Below, one piece after another: positions 12,541-24,677 of a DNA stretch of 64,000 nt. The stretch's first letter is position 1. Each line of letters opens with the position of its first letter. The stretch comes from Ampullaceana balthica (Eukaryota > Mollusca > Gastropoda > Lymnaeidae), in assembly GCA_944989445.1 (NCBI GenBank), contig CALYLW010001092.1:1-64000 (forward strand), in the 5' to 3' direction. Under the pieces are notes generated by a model. The model saw nothing but the letters and a program-made list of their open reading frames with translations. It did no database searches and was not told the DNA's origin. Position numbers and translations under genes: made by a program.

Positions 12541-12974
12541 AGTAAAAGTTTCTTTTAGTAAATGTAGGATGTAATGGGATAATGTTTTTTTAAAGTTTGG
12601 GGTAACTCCATCAATAACAATCCAGCAAACAAGCCTATTGGATGCATTGAGGGAAAGTAACAATGCTATTGAAGCTGATATTAGCCTTTTCCATTAAAAT
12701 ATATATTAGAAATTAATTCACCTCAAGTAGAATTTTAAAATTTTATGCTAAAAAGCAATGCATTAAGTGTACCCACATTTTAAGATATAATTATTTTCGT
12801 TTAGTTATCACTTATAAATGAAATTTTTTGCAATTACCTGAATAGAATGCTAAATAATGTAAGCAATTAAAATATTAGTATTAATAATTGTGAATGAAAA
12901 AATAAACAGCCCCATAATTATGTGGATACTAGAGTATGTTTCATTCTTATTATTCCTGTACTGATCTATTCGCA
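12541..12974. other. AT-rich spacer
   Basis: No coding homology, tandem repeat or recognised dispersed repeat is visible. Confidence 0.4.
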
Positions 12975-12984
12975 CTGATGGTCA

Positions 12985-13498
12985 CTTGTTCAATCTCAGG
13001 AGGCTTAAAGCAAAAACAAATGTAAAGTCAGCGTTATCCTGGACCTTCATCTTGCTGATGACCATGCTCCTAACGCTGGCTCAGAAGAAGATACATTGTC
13101 CATTGGGTGCTCAAACTATGGACTCACTATCAGTACAAAGACAACAGAAGTTATTTACCAGCTTGCCCCACAATAACCCTACACTGAGCCTAATAATAAT
13201 ATAATCATCAATGTAAAAAAAAATCAACGCATTGATTCGCCTTTTCAACTTGTCAGCACATTGTCTCAGAATGCCAAAATGTATGATGAGGTGAGCGTGC
13301 TTGTCTAAAAAACAGTTAAGAATTTGACAGGATGTATGACATTGTAATTGTAATGAAACAGAATAGGAATCAGCATCCAAACTAATTTATCATTATACAG
13401 ATCTGTAGTGCTCCCTACTTTACTATAAGCATGTGGGAGTTTGATAAATCACTTTCACACCAAAAACATGAGGAAAATTCTCAACATATTATGGCAGT
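12985..13498 (+). pseudogene. Decayed LINE reverse transcriptase fragment
   Basis: The reading TDGHLFNLRRLKAKTN at about 12976-13020 matches TDGKLFNLRRLHAKTK of the LINE at 39337-40974. Later pieces in shifting frames also match, including STLSQNAKMYDEVSV near 13255-13290, VVLPTLL near 13405 and MRKILN near 13470. The region corresponds to the end of the RT palm and the thumb/connection. Several frameshifts and stops are present and the FADD box is not preserved. It is an old truncated copy of the same or a close LINE family, lying about 60 bp from a MADF exon on the other strand. Confidence 0.7.
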
Positions 13499-13557
13499 AA
13501 AATGTTCCAGACATACATAAATATTTGTTACATTATTAAAGTATTATATTTATTTAC

Positions 13558-13745
13558 CAAATTATTCAGGCCCCTTTCAGTGATTACATGTGGTGCCACA
13601 AATCCATCTACAGTATCAAACGACCACCAGCTGGATTTAAAAACATCTGAAGTCACAGCACCACTTTTTGAAGTCATCTCTTGTTTCTTCTTTTCCCCCC
13701 TGTATGAGGTTTTAATACTGTTCCATTTTGCTTTAACTTTAGCTT
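13558..13745 (-). CDS. MADF (Myb/SANT-like) domain exon, isolated
   Basis: Read on the minus strand, a strong splice acceptor (TTTTTATTTCAG) precedes an open stretch of 62 codons beginning AKVKAKWNSIKTSYRGEKKK and containing FKSSWWSFDTVD. It ends at G|GTAAAT, a plausible donor. Spacing of the K-W, Y-R-E and W-x-F positions fits the second half of a MADF domain, a DNA-binding module of transcription factors also found in accessory proteins of PIF/Harbinger transposons. The exon starts in phase 1 and ends in phase 0. I found no matching upstream exon (domain first half) within the next 1.3 kb, nor a downstream exon, so it may be one exon of a long gene, a pseudogene, or a transposon accessory gene. 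Confidence 0.55.
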
Positions 13746-13799
13746 CTGAAATAAAAAGAAAAACATATATAGCTAACAAAAATATTTATATTTTTAAAT

Positions 13800-15235
13800 T
13801 ATTACACATTTGCTAGGTTAATTTTTATAAAGGATATTGATATACTAAATTACTAATAAATATTAGTAAGTAAATAAACACATATTAACATCTTTTTATC
13901 TCTTCCTAAGCCATAAGTCTTGATAAATAGGAAAAATTAAAACATTAATATTAAAAATTGATGACATGAATTTATCAATTATTAATGGTCATTCCAATTC
14001 CATATTAATATATAATAATCTATATTTATTAACACACGATGAATAATAATCTGTTATTTAAATTATATTATAATGATATTCTTAATTATTATTATGATTA
14101 TAACAGCATTATGATTTATTTTATTTCATATTGTTGACAGGTGAACATTACTATTACAGATTAAATATGAATATTCTTTGTAAATAGGCCTAAATTCATA
14201 TTGTCAAAGTCAAAGCCCTATACTATTGATTTTGACTATATGATATACTATATTATAGGACATGTACTATTGATTATATAGCCTATTTAAGACTGTCAAT
14301 GCATTTTACTTTTACTATTTAAAATTTAAAAACTATTTAATGATTATATTTTAAATATTATATTATAAATAACTTATACTTAACAAATACGACGTTAACT
14401 TTAATATGATATATGAATATGACCTAGTCTTGTTTAACTAATCTTACAATTATAATTTATTAGTAACACATTGACAATTTCAACGTCATGACTCATGGAC
14501 AAGGAATTTAAGTTTGAAGTCAGCAAATTACATTTTACTTAATGAAAATGGTACCACGATCATATCAATATTCAAATGTCAGCGGGTGGCACCAGTGACC
14601 AGTGAATAATTTAATAATTATTAGATTATAAAAGCCTAATAATAATAATAATAATATTAAATAATAATAATATAATTAAATATAATGGAAATAATGGCTA
14701 TCCCTATCATTATTCAGTTCAGAATTTGCATTTTCGTTGACGATGCAATTAGAAAACAAAAACTTTTAGCCTCTGACAAAGAATATGATAGTATTACCTC
14801 AACTTCTATAGTATTTCAATATATTTGATGTATGATGGTTAGTTTTATCTTTATTCTTTGTATCAGAAAAAGACATATTTTATATGATTGACCTACTTAA
14901 CAGTTTAAGTTGGTTCCATGGCTGCAGCTATTTTTTAAAGAGCAAGTAACCTTGCTAATTTATTCAAGTATTTTGCATTTTTAAAATTTCAAATAAACTC
15001 CCAGTCTGTAATAAGGCTTTCTAATTTCTCTGCATCATTTTTGCTAGAAGTGTCACAAAAGGTGTAGAGGTATATCTGCATAAATATCTACTGTTAAGTC
15101 ACATGAACAACTTGAAAGAAATACTTGGTTGCTAAAATTAAACTAATTTATTCATAAAGAATTCGGCATTCGCGAAAAATACAGTGCGTGACGAAAAATT
15201 TCGATGGAAATTTGATGGAAATTTGATAGTGGAGA
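13800..15235. other. Very AT-rich spacer with AAT microsatellite
   Basis: A short AAT/AATA-rich run is at 14636-14690. Otherwise I see no gene, tandem array or recognised dispersed element. Confidence 0.5.
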
Positions 15236-15239
15236 CCGC

Positions 15240-15525
15240 TCATAAATAAAAAGGTCGTTCAATATAATACGCACCTCGACACTCTAGCACAAAATTTAAC
15301 ATGATACATAGAGATAAACAAAATAATCTAAAAAATCAATAATTTAATTGCAATACATGCAATCGATCTGAAATTTTGACACATCGTTTTTATCATCGGC
15401 ACAAAACGGCCTGCAAAATTTGAGCTCGCTAGCTTATGAGGAAGTGAGTTAAAAATCGATCCAAAGTGTTTTCGACAAGCAAGGATTCAAACAGACACCA
15501 CGAGTTATTATAAAGGATTTAAAAA
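15240..15525 (-). repeat. Dispersed repeat family A, partial copy
   Basis: It shares AAGGTCGTTCAATATAATAC and ACCACGAGTTATTATAAAGG with the copy at 8533-9022, but lacks the outer ACCCGTAAAA end and has internal deletions. Confidence 0.55.
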
Positions 15526-15540
15526 GAGGATTTCATCATC

Positions 15541-15840
15541 ATCATCAGTTGCGCTACAGCCCATGTAGGGCCTTGGCCTGCTCCACCACATCATCATCAT
15601 CAGTTGCGCTACAGCCCATGTAGGGCCTTGGCCTGCTCCACCACATCCTTCCATTCGGATCGATCGATGGCTTTCCTTCTCCATGCCCGAGCCCCCAATT
15701 GTTGTAGGTCCGTTTCCACATCATCGATCCACCTCAGCCTTGGGTGACCAGTGAGTCGTCTGCCCCCTGGTTTCTGCCTGTAAATAATTGTTGGTGCTCT
15801 ACATGGGCATCCTTTCAACATGTCCTGCACATCATAGTCT
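15541..15840 (-). pseudogene. 5'-truncated LINE, C-terminal end
   Basis: The minus-strand reading ends at 15609. It contains GGRRLTGHPRLRWIDDVETD followed by LGARAWRRKAIDRSEWKDVV. The RLRWxDDVExDL and AWRxKAxDRxEW motifs are typical of the region just C-terminal of RT in APE-type LINEs. About 73 codons remain. The sequence after the stop (CAACTGATGATG) is duplicated with a GAT-rich tail, giving two copies of a stretch of about 58 bp at 15541-15650. It belongs to a different family from the LINE at 39304-43414. Confidence 0.75.
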
Positions 15841-16560
15841 TCCTTTTTAATTACTTGTGACGATGGGAGGGTCTTTGGACGTTAGTTAATTATAAAATTA
15901 TTTTGAGTACTTTACAGAAAGTTTAATATTTCGTATTTATCAAACAAGGACAAGTTAGTAAGGATTTTTTTAAAAAGTTGTGCGCCGTAGACGCCATCAG
16001 CGCCCCTGCTCAAATCTAGTTTCTAAATAGGGATAACATTTTTTGTTGGATCACGTTTACCATAATTACTTAATATTTCAATAATTCTCAATCCATACAA
16101 CACCAGTATTCGTTTCTAAAATAATGGGATAACAAAATGGTAGCCGCGGTTTTCTTCCTTCTCAATATTCAATAGTCTGTTAACAAAAAATCTATCACAT
16201 GGCTAAAAAATTTAAATATAATTTTTATCCGCCTAAAAAAGAATGGATGTGTGATGTTGATGTAAATATAGAATTTCATATTTAATAATGAATTCTGAAC
16301 ATAAAAAAACTAAATGCACAGTTTTATTCCTACATGTACTATAAACGACTAGAGCCTACTGTAAGGCGTCAAACCGCTGTTGAAAAGATACGTTAGGAAT
16401 GTCCTTAAAGTGATTACAGAAATGTTAACAATCGTCATAACGTTTTAAAAGTTTAATAAATATTGATATTGATGATGGATGGGATTATGTTAATGATTTA
16501 AGTCCGAACACAATTCTGACCCCTAGAGACTCCATCATTTTTTTATTAACTAAAATGTGG
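15841..16560. other. AT-rich spacer
   Basis: It contains short pieces related to the TTCGTATTTATCAAACAAGG repeat seen at 44750-45440, and no coding homology. Confidence 0.4.
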
Positions 16561-16574
16561 TAAAAAAAATCTCT

Positions 16575-16760
16575 GGGTATATCACTAGTGCGTGTATGAT
16601 GTATGCTGTCTACCATAAACTCTGGTATGTCACTAGTGCGTGTATGATGTATGCTGTCTACCATAAACTCTGGTATATCACTAGTGTGTGTATGATGTAT
16701 GCTATGAACCATAAACTCTGGTATATCACTAGTACGTGTATGATGTATGCTGTCTACCAC
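16575..16760 (+). repeat. 48-bp minisatellite, 4 copies
   Basis: The unit includes GTGTATGATGTATGCTGTCT and ATAAACTCTGGTATATCACT. The unit length is a multiple of three, which produces spurious ORFs on both strands. It lies 170 bp upstream of a hairpin-pair element. Confidence 0.85.
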
Positions 16761-16929
16761 GAAATATTACATACATTCGATAGTGTCAATTTAATTTAAA
16801 ATATACACACCAAAAACGTAATCTTTAACTACAAACAAAAAGGCTAATGCATATTTCGGAGAACATGTTATATTTACGAATTACACTAATCATTTTGGAC
16901 TTTCATTAAAATTATGTTTCCTATTAATG

Positions 16930-17332
16930 ACGCACCACACAGCACCGGTGCGTATTTATTTAATTTGACTGTGTGTATACAAAACTGAGAAAATATGAGG
17001 AATTTGAAAATCGTAATTGAAAAAAACCCATTAAAGTGTAATTTAAAATCCATGAGACTTAACATTAGTAACTTATGTTTTATAAATGTTTCATTCTACG
17101 TAGATTAAAAACACGTGTAGAAATATAAAACTAAAATAAATATTTAAATTTAAAATCATATTTATATAAAAAGGATTTTAAAAGTTATGAAATACATTAA
17201 ATGTCTATTATATATATGTTTGTGTTATTATTAATACGACACGCTTTTCAGATTTGAAACTACGCTGCATGGAAGACGTTTTATTTTATCCAAGTGGCCT
17301 GCCACTTGACTTCGATCCCTATAATTAGGGAT
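16930..17332 (+). repeat. Hairpin-pair element
   Basis: The 5' motif ACGCACCACACAGCACCGGT begins at 16930. The 3' hairpins are AAGTGGCCTGCCACTT (17292-17307) and ATCCCTATAATTAGGGAT (17315-17332). The first palindrome has one change in its two-base loop, leaving the stem intact. Confidence 0.7.
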
Positions 17333-17439
17333 AAATTGTCAAATTTGCTAGCATTCCTTAATTCCCATCTTCCTTAGTTTCGGATATTTATAAATATAAT
17401 AACGTTTATACAATTAGTACATTCATGGGGAAAAGAAAA

Positions 17440-18252
17440 AACCCGTAAAAAACCAAGTTTTTGACTATAAATCCTTTATGTATGAGAAGTAACTAAAAGA
17501 ACCCAAATTTAACACATTAGACATACTCTTTGGGCACTGGAGGCCCAAACGTGTATTTTTTCCTATATGAGCTATACAAAAATATATTTACTAAAAGAAT
17601 ATGCCTATGGCCTGGTGACCTTTAATTAATTTTTAAAAATTCTTTAAGGTTTAAAAATATTATTTTATAAATTGGCTACTGGCTGGATGGATGGATATTG
17701 ACAAGATAACTAACACTGTCATGGCTATATTAAATTGCGATATTATTATGAAATTAAAACTCTAAATCCTTAGCTTTGTGGCTCTTGAGCGATATTTCAG
17801 ATCTTGTCTCTCTGTCGGTCGTCATCTCATCATCTCTGTCGTTCGCGTCGTGCAGAAAAACAAAAGTAAAAAATGACCCACTTCACTTGATGATATCGAG
17901 CGAAAATTTCGCACATAGACTCGTGTCACCTAACAATGCATCGTTTCAAAATTTCAGATCGCTCGAACGTACCGTCATTAAATTCATGCATTTTTAGTTT
18001 ATCTTTTTATAACACATGTAATTCAATTTCATAGTTTGATATTGTTTTTCTTCCACGTGCCAGTTGAGTTCATGCGTTCACGCCATCCGTCGATGTCCAC
18101 ACCTCCTCCCCCTTCCCCTGGTTTTAAAGCCAGGGGAGATAATTCGGTTTCAGTCTGTAAATGTTTGTCGCGTTTGAACACAATCAATACTTTTAGTTAT
18201 GTCTCATATATAAAGGAGTTATAGTCAAAAACTTTGTTTTTACGGGGTTGTT
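17440..18252 (+). repeat. Family A repeat with Helitron-core fragment
   Basis: A family A end in reverse orientation (ACCCGTAAAAAACCAAG, AAATCCTTTATGTATGAG) covers 17440-17505. A Helitron-core-like stretch with CACTGGAGGCCC follows at 17510-17760. A forward family A copy then runs from about 17765 to TAGTCAAAAACTTTGTTTTT at 18250. The pieces look like a nested or recombined composite. Confidence 0.5.
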
Positions 18253-18270
18253 TAATTTTTATCTTTCTGG

Positions 18271-18693
18271 ACGTGCAATAAAAGTCATTTTCCCGTCAGC
18301 GTCGCACCACAAAGCACCGGTACTGAATTACTTAATCTTACGTTTTAGTCAACTAAGTTGGCAATATTTTTAGGCTTTAATTGTTTTAAGGTTTTATAAA
18401 AATACATTAACCATTAAGATTTATATGATACTATGTGTTAAGAACTTGCTTTAATTTTTTTTTAAAAAAGGTAGATGTGTTTAAAAATGTTATAAGTATA
18501 TAAATAAAATAAAATAGTAGTTATTTATAGGAGTTTATTTTAAATTTTAAAAACAATAAAAGTAATATATGTACTTTATATTATAAAATTGTCTATTTCT
18601 TAAATAGCACTTGTAGCTGATTACTCACATTATGATACAATCTATCTTATCTAAGTGGCATGCCACTTGATCTCGATCCCTATAACTAGGGAT
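18271..18693 (+). repeat. Hairpin-pair element, long-homology pair with 22171-22600
   Basis: It begins GACGTGCAATAAAAGTCATT (from about 18270), then has GCACCACAAAGCACCGGTAC at 18304. The 3' hairpins are AAGTGGCATGCCACTT (18653-18668) and ATCCCTATAACTAGGGAT (18676-18693). Unlike most copies, its interior and about 130 bp of 3' flank align with the copy at 22171, so these two share a recent ancestor. Confidence 0.75.
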
Positions 18694-18839
18694 ACAATGT
18701 CAATGAAAACTGTATGATTCTTGTACTCTCAATATTCACTTTTCCAATTAAAACACCATAGCGAAAATGAATCTGTTTTCACCATTCTCTTAATCCGGCA
18801 GTTAAATTTACATTAATAGATCTCAGTAAAATCAATAAA

Positions 18840-19640
18840 TTCAAAGAAACCAATGAGTGGTACTTTTTAAAAACAATTGTGCCAGAAACCTTCGCGGAAG
18901 TGTGCGAAAAGTAGTCCAAGTTTCATAGCAAACGGATAAATAAAATAATATTTAAATAGATTTGAAAAGAAAAAAAACAACGACATTAAGGGCCACCTTG
19001 GCCTAAAAGGTGAAAGATGTAAGTTAAAAATGATGTAGATTTCAATCTGGATCATGGTGGATATAAGTATAATTTATTCAAGATCTTGTGAAATTGAATG
19101 AGACACAAATTCTTAAAGGCTTAATAAAACAAAAACCACCTGATGTTGGTCACTCTTGGCCCCAAAGTAGTTGACAATAGGAGCTCAATGCACTATAATA
19201 TTTTATTTTAGGCTATGAAGTTGTATGTAAAAGTTTTGGTCAGTATCCATTCATAGCAAGTAAAAAAGACATTTTATGCCCACGGCCTCCTTTTAGATAA
19301 AACAAAAATTTTATGCCAAAAACTTTTTCTGGAGCCAAACTCAACAACTTTCCCAAGTTTTAAAGCGATCTTATGTATATAATAATATTTATAAAGTGTA
19401 TATATATATATAAAATAAGGGCTCCCGGGGCACATCGGTGCAATATGTAAAGCTCAAAACACCTGTTAATATCTATCTGTATAATAATGTAATTCATTTA
19501 TAATTCTTTCTCAAGACCATGTATAATCAAAAGGGTAAAAACGTCATAAAAAGGTCATTAGGAGTTTGATGCATATCATATTTAACATGGGTATCAAGTT
19601 GTTATATACAAAGTGTGGTCAAGATCCATCAATTTTCACA
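18840..19640 (-). repeat. Helitron-like core fragments, reverse orientation
   Basis: Reverse-complement matches to the core blocks of 1-3970 include the TTGAAATGAACAGG-like, GGGCCCC and TGCACCGA boxes (for example CCCGGGGCACATCGGTGCAA at 19423). No clear Helitron terminus is visible, so it is probably truncated. Confidence 0.45.
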
Positions 19641-19649
19641 GATTTTGTT

Positions 19650-19885
19650 GTAGAGCCTTCTCGTCCATGAGGAGCATCCACGGATCATCGTCGGCGTCTG
19701 TGATTCCTCCTAGGGCATAGGCCACCTACAAGAAACCTCCAGGCATCTCTATCCTGGGACAGCTTCTCCAGGATCTTCAACTCATGGCCAATTCACTTGA
19801 TCTCTGCCTCCAATTCTCAGCGCCAAGTGTTTCTTAGACGGCCTCTTTTTTACTTACCCTGTGGATTCCATTTCAGGCTTTGCCT
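19650..19885 (-). pseudogene. LINE 3' end fragment, C-terminal coding remnant
   Basis: The minus-strand reading gives WNPQGK, KRGRLRNTWR, ELEAEIK and QDRDAWRFLVGGLCPRR with stops between pieces. The RGRPxxTWRRxxE...DRxxWR pattern is the usual C-terminal end of RTE/CR1-like LINE pol. Only about 75 codons are left. It is a third LINE lineage in the window. Confidence 0.65.
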
Positions 19886-20256
19886 TTTTCTATCAGAAAT
19901 CGAATGCAGTTGCTAGTATATTTTTCTATATATAAATTTAATTTTATTCAAATTATTGTTTTTACGAGACTGCCCGGTTAAAATTTAAATTAAAAAAAAC
20001 AAAAACATTTTCTCAGTTTGACTCGCAAAGTAGATTATACCAAATCTTATATTAAGATTTGAGTTTGATTATTTCTCTGCCCTTAAGACACTTTTCATAT
20101 GATTCCAATAGTAGACTCACAATGATTGGACTTAAAATTTAATTTTTAGCAAAAACATATTAACAGTGGCTGAGCTAGAGTTAGTGCCACCAAAAGTTTG
20201 GGCACTATTATTAACGCCTGCCCTTACCAATAAAAAGTAACCTACAAGGAGGCACA

Positions 20257-20985
20257 ATGTTGCCCCTCTATATAATTATGAATGTGCCCCTCTATATATT
20301 TATAAATGTACCCCTCTATATACTTACGAATGTGCCCCTCTATATACTTACGAATGTGCCCCTCTATATACTTACAAATGTGCCCCTCTATATACTTATA
20401 AATGTGCCCCTCTATATACTTACAAATGTGCCCCTCTATATACTTACGAATGTGCCCCTCTATATACTTACAAATGTGCCCCTCTATATACTTACAAATG
20501 TGCCCCTCTATATACTTATAAATGTGCCCCTCTATATACTTACAAATGTGCCCCTCTATATACTTACAAATGTGCCCCTTTATGTACTTACAAATGTGCC
20601 CCTCTATATACCTACAAATGTGCCCCTCTATATACTTATAAATGTGCCCCTCTATATACTTACAAATGTGCCCCTCTATATACTTACAAATGTGCCCCTT
20701 TATGTACTTACAAATGTGCCCCTCTATATACCTACAAATGTGCCCCTCTATATACTTATAAATGTGCCCCTCTATATACTTACAAATGTGCCCCTCTATA
20801 TACTTACAAAGGTGCCCCTCTATGTACTTACAAATGTGCCCCTCTATAGAATTACAAATGTGCCCCTCTATGTACTTACAAATGTGCCCCTCTATGTACT
20901 TATAAATGTGCCGCTCTATGTACTTACAAATGTGCCCCTCTATATACTTATAACTGTGCCCCTCTATATACTTATAAATGTGCCA
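20257..20985 (+). repeat. 24-bp minisatellite, about 30 copies
   Basis: The unit is TGTGCCCCTCTATATACTTA plus CAAA. Because 24 is a multiple of three and the unit has no stop in one frame, it makes a 276-codon ORF of repeated VPLYILTN. A 120-bp higher-order pattern is visible: five units including one ending TTTATGTACTTACA and one with ATACCTACA recur at about 20570-20690 and 20690-20810. I treat the ORF as non-coding. Confidence 0.9.
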
Positions 20986-21314
20986 CCCATTAGCCTCACT
21001 GTTACTCAGTGCATATTATTCCTATCCATAATCCATTTTCTTAAGAAGCCCCGGCGAGTTTTTTTTAATCCATCTTTTCCTTTGTGACAATTTATGAAAG
21101 TAATCGCTCCTAAACAATCACACGTAATATTGAAGCAACATAAATACAGTAATCAATTTTAACATGTTTAACACAGTTTATGAAATAGATTTAAGAAGCG
21201 AAGAAGTTGAAAGATAAGTTATCCGTTTTTCCATTAACGCGTAAAGCAGCAAATTTAAATAACATAATCTCCTACCTAACAAATATATACCATTGTTTGG
21301 ACCACAAATCACTT

Positions 21315-21500
21315 TCTACATCAAATAATATAGTTTGCCGCGTCTTTACACACACATTTAGTTCTACCCAATTAAGTGAAACAGCCTTTGCTCGGTTTTA
21401 TATATCTCAAAAACAATAAATCTATAGCTTTGTCACAGTGTTATAAGCCCGTATCAACTGAACACAGATTTTTTTTTAAAAATCTTTTTTATTTCATATT
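21315..21500 (+). repeat. Dispersed repeat shared with 55245-55420
   Basis: ACATCAAATAATATAGTTTG through ACACACATTTAGTT to AGTGAAACAGCC and onward to ATTGATCTGGTTTCACTTTT (near 21560) matches 55245-55520 in the same orientation. No coding capacity. Nearby, ACCACTCTCCCGTCATAAG is duplicated at 21665 and 21705. Confidence 0.6.
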
Positions 21501-22170
21501 TGTTAAATTCTAATTTAAATTATCCTTAACCAGCTAAAACGATGTAACGTACTTCTTATTGATCTGGTTTCACTTTTGTCCCAGCTATTTAACACATTAA
21601 AGTTAAGAGTGTCAAAACTAACTTTTTTCAATAATTGTCATTAGCTTAAAAAGATAAATTTGACACCACTCTCCCGTCATAAGATGTCTTTAAAATCATT
21701 TCGCACCACTCTCCCGTCATAAGCTGACTTTAAAATCGATACATAAAATTAGTCATGGTACACCAACACACCTACTATTAATCATCCAAAAAGTTGTTCA
21801 CAAATTATCAACTAAACCTTTCTCATTTATGCACCTAGCTAAACATTTTATTTCACGTTGTTATTGGTTCTATTTAATAATATTTTTAATATTTAAAAAA
21901 CCATAATAATAGGGATACACGAAATGTTACCAGTTATGAATGACCCATGAGTTGCAAATGGTAATATTATTGTAACCACGAAGATTTCAAGATATAATTA
22001 TGCATTGCAAAAATGTGGAGAGATTTAGGTACACATGATTTCATTAAAAAACAAAAACTTTAATGATACACATTTATTACAACTGAATTGATTAAAATTA
22101 GGGCACATTTTGGGTATCTGAAAAACAGGAATAAATCTTTTTGTAACACACTAATTTTGTTATCTTATAG

Positions 22171-22600
22171 GACGTGCAATAAAAGTCAATTTCCGTCTGC
22201 GCCGAACCACAAGGCACCGGTACTGAATTAATAGGACTCTATACTTACTTGAGTCGACTTAGTTGGCAATATTTAGAGGATTTAATTTTTTTTAAAGTGT
22301 TTATGAAAATATATTTAACAATAAGACTTCTATAACACTAAGTATTAAAAACTTGCGTTAGATATTTTGTTTTCATTAAAATTGTTTTAAAAATGTTTTA
22401 AAGATATAAATAAAATAAAAGCGTATTTATTTATTAGGAGATTATTTTAAATTTAGAATGCAATAAAATTAATATATTTACTATATGTTATAAAATTGTC
22501 TATTTTAAATTCCTTTGAGTAGAGATTAGTGATATTTTGAGATACATTATATCATATCCAAGTGGCATGGAACTTGAACTCGATCCCTATAACTAGGGAT
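22171..22600 (+). repeat. Hairpin-pair element, partner of 18271-18693
   Basis: The 5' end is GACGTGCAATAAAAGTCAAT with CCACAAGGCACCGGTACTGA at 22207. The first 3' hairpin is damaged (AAGTGGCATGGAACTT, 22560-22575), and the second is intact (ATCCCTATAACTAGGGAT, 22583-22600). Flank homology with the 18.3-kb copy continues to about 22735. Confidence 0.75.
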
Positions 22601-22739
22601 ACAATGTCAATGAACATTAAACGATTCAGCTACCTTAAATATTTCCTTTATCCAATTAAAACACCATAGCAAAAATGAACTTTTTTTAACATTATCTTAA
22701 TCCGGCCGTTACATTTACTTTCCTAGACTTTGAGATTTA

Positions 22740-23432
22740 TTCTAAACATTTCACATTCATTTCAAACCTATTTTGTGTATAGTATTGTAGATAAAGAATC
22801 CATTTACATTATAAAAAAATGCTAAATCATATAAATAACAATTTTTTAATGTGTCTACGAAATATTCTCGACTTGACTTTCATTTATCAATAATTTTGTT
22901 GTATAAAATAGTCTGTACAAGTAACAGCACGGTAATGGGTTCCACGTGTACTTTTCTCTAATTAAATGATCTTTAAACTAAGAAAAACGTAGCAATACAA
23001 ATATAATATTAATTAGGGGACAGCCGGATATAATTCCGGATATCTGGACAGGATATCGGGATTTTCGCCACTATCCGGATGCGGCAAATACTTATTGCAG
23101 ATCCGAATAATATTCGAATATCAATGTAGTAAAAAAAATGAAATAAAATTAAATTAGAATTAATAAGTTTATAAACGATTATATTAAAAGTAAAAAAAAT
23201 AACCAGAAATCAGTACATTTAACAAGAATGGATAGTGAGAGAGCATTCTGAACAGCGGGGAAGATAAATGATGATAAGCGTTCTCGCTTGTCGTCCAACA
23301 AACTTGGGATGTTATTGTTCTTGAAAAAGAATTTGGGTATGACAAACACAGTAATTTTTCGAAACTTGAAAATTGAAGAAACAAACTACAAACTTGAATC
23401 ATAACCTCTAGAATCCTATTGTTTTTCCATTA
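22740..23432. other. AT-rich spacer with a CCGGATAT-rich stretch
   Basis: At 23023-23110 there is a cluster of short palindromic CCGGATAT/ATATCCGG-type words (for example CAGCCGGATATAATTCCGGA). This is the kind of terminus seen in some hAT-like MITEs, though no matching partner end was found. No coding homology. Confidence 0.35.
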
Positions 23433-24207
23433 AAACTGTTTCCTCCAAGTTTGTAATGTTTCTAACATAGCAATGTTATTGTAACTGTTTCCTCCAAGTT
23501 TGTAATGTTTCTAACATAGCAATCTTATTGTAACTGTTTCATCCAAGTGTGTAATGTTTCTAGCATGGCAATGTTATTGTAACTGTTTCCTCCAAGTTTG
23601 TAATGTTTCTAACATAGCAAGGTTATTGTAACTGTTTCCTCCAAGTTTGTTATGTTTCTAACATAGCAATGTTATTGTAACTGTTTCCTCCAAGTTTGTA
23701 ATTTTTCTAATATAGCAATGTTATTTTAACTGTTTCCTCCAAGTTTGTAATGTTTCTAACATAGCAATCTTATTGTAACTGTTTCATCCAAGTTTGTAAT
23801 ATTTCTAACATAGCAATATTATTGTAACTGTTTCCTCCAAGTTTGTAATGTTTCTAGCATAGCAACCTTATTGTAACTGTTTCATCCAAGTTTGTAATGT
23901 TTCTAACATAGCAATCTTATTGTAACTGTTTCATCCAAGTTTGTAATGTTTCTAACATAGCAATGTTATTGTAACTGTTTCCTCCAAGTTTGTTATGTTT
24001 CTAACATAGCAATGTTATTGTAACTGTTTCCTCCAAGTTTGTAATGTTTCTAACATAGCAATGTTATTTTAACTGTTTCCTCCAAGTTTGTAATGTTTCT
24101 AACATAGCAATCTTATTGTAACTGTTTCATCCAAGTTTGTAATATTTCTAACATAGCAATATTATTGTAACTGTTTCATCCAAGTTTGTAATGTTTCTAA
24201 CATAGCA
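23433..24207 (+). repeat. 49-bp minisatellite, about 16 copies
   Basis: The unit is AACTGTTTCCTCCAAGTTTG plus TAATGTTTCTAACATAGCAA plus TGTTATTGT. Variants (TCATCC for TCCTCC, ATCTTA for ATGTTA) recur together, indicating higher-order duplication. Confidence 0.9.
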
Positions 24208-24489
24208 GTAGTATGTGTGTCATGATTTAAGTAGGTACTTTCAAACATAGTTAGTTTAAAGTGTTAGAGATTATAAAAGGGGAACTGCTTAATAAACTCA
24301 AAAAGTTAGTACATATACCAAAATCGTACTAGCGTATTTCAGTTTGATGACGTAATGTTGAACATATTGAATTTATCATGTAATGATGTTATTAATTTTT
24401 AAAAAAATAGTACAATTGAACTAAATACGATAAAAGCATGATACAAAAACTGATGAATTTTAAGTCGCGATCTTCTCGGGAATCGTAAA

Positions 24490-24677
24490 CAGTGGCGTAG
24501 CTTGGAATGTGTAGGCGTTTGGGAGCTGGGGGGGGGGTCTTAACCTCTTTGGGGGCCCTCATACATGGCGGTAGCATACTATTTAATGTTAAAAATTCAG
24601 ACATTAATTTGGGCCCCCCCCCTCAAGTGGAGGACTCTCAAATTTTGTCCGCCTCCCCTCCCATAGCTACGCCTCTG
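24490..24677. mobile_element. 188-bp hAT-type MITE
   Basis: It starts CAGTGGCGTAGCTTGG and ends ATAGCTACGCCTCTG, a terminal inverted repeat pair with a few mismatches. It is flanked by imperfect 8-bp direct repeats (ATCGTAAA / ATCGCTAA). It carries GC-rich ends and no ORF of its own. The ends match the hAT group at 56115-61823. Confidence 0.75.

Noticed and set aside
20257..21087. 276-codon ORF of repeated VPLYILTN as a membrane protein
   Set aside because: The frame is open only because the 24-bp minisatellite unit is divisible by three; codon content follows the DNA repeat and no non-repeat domain is attached.
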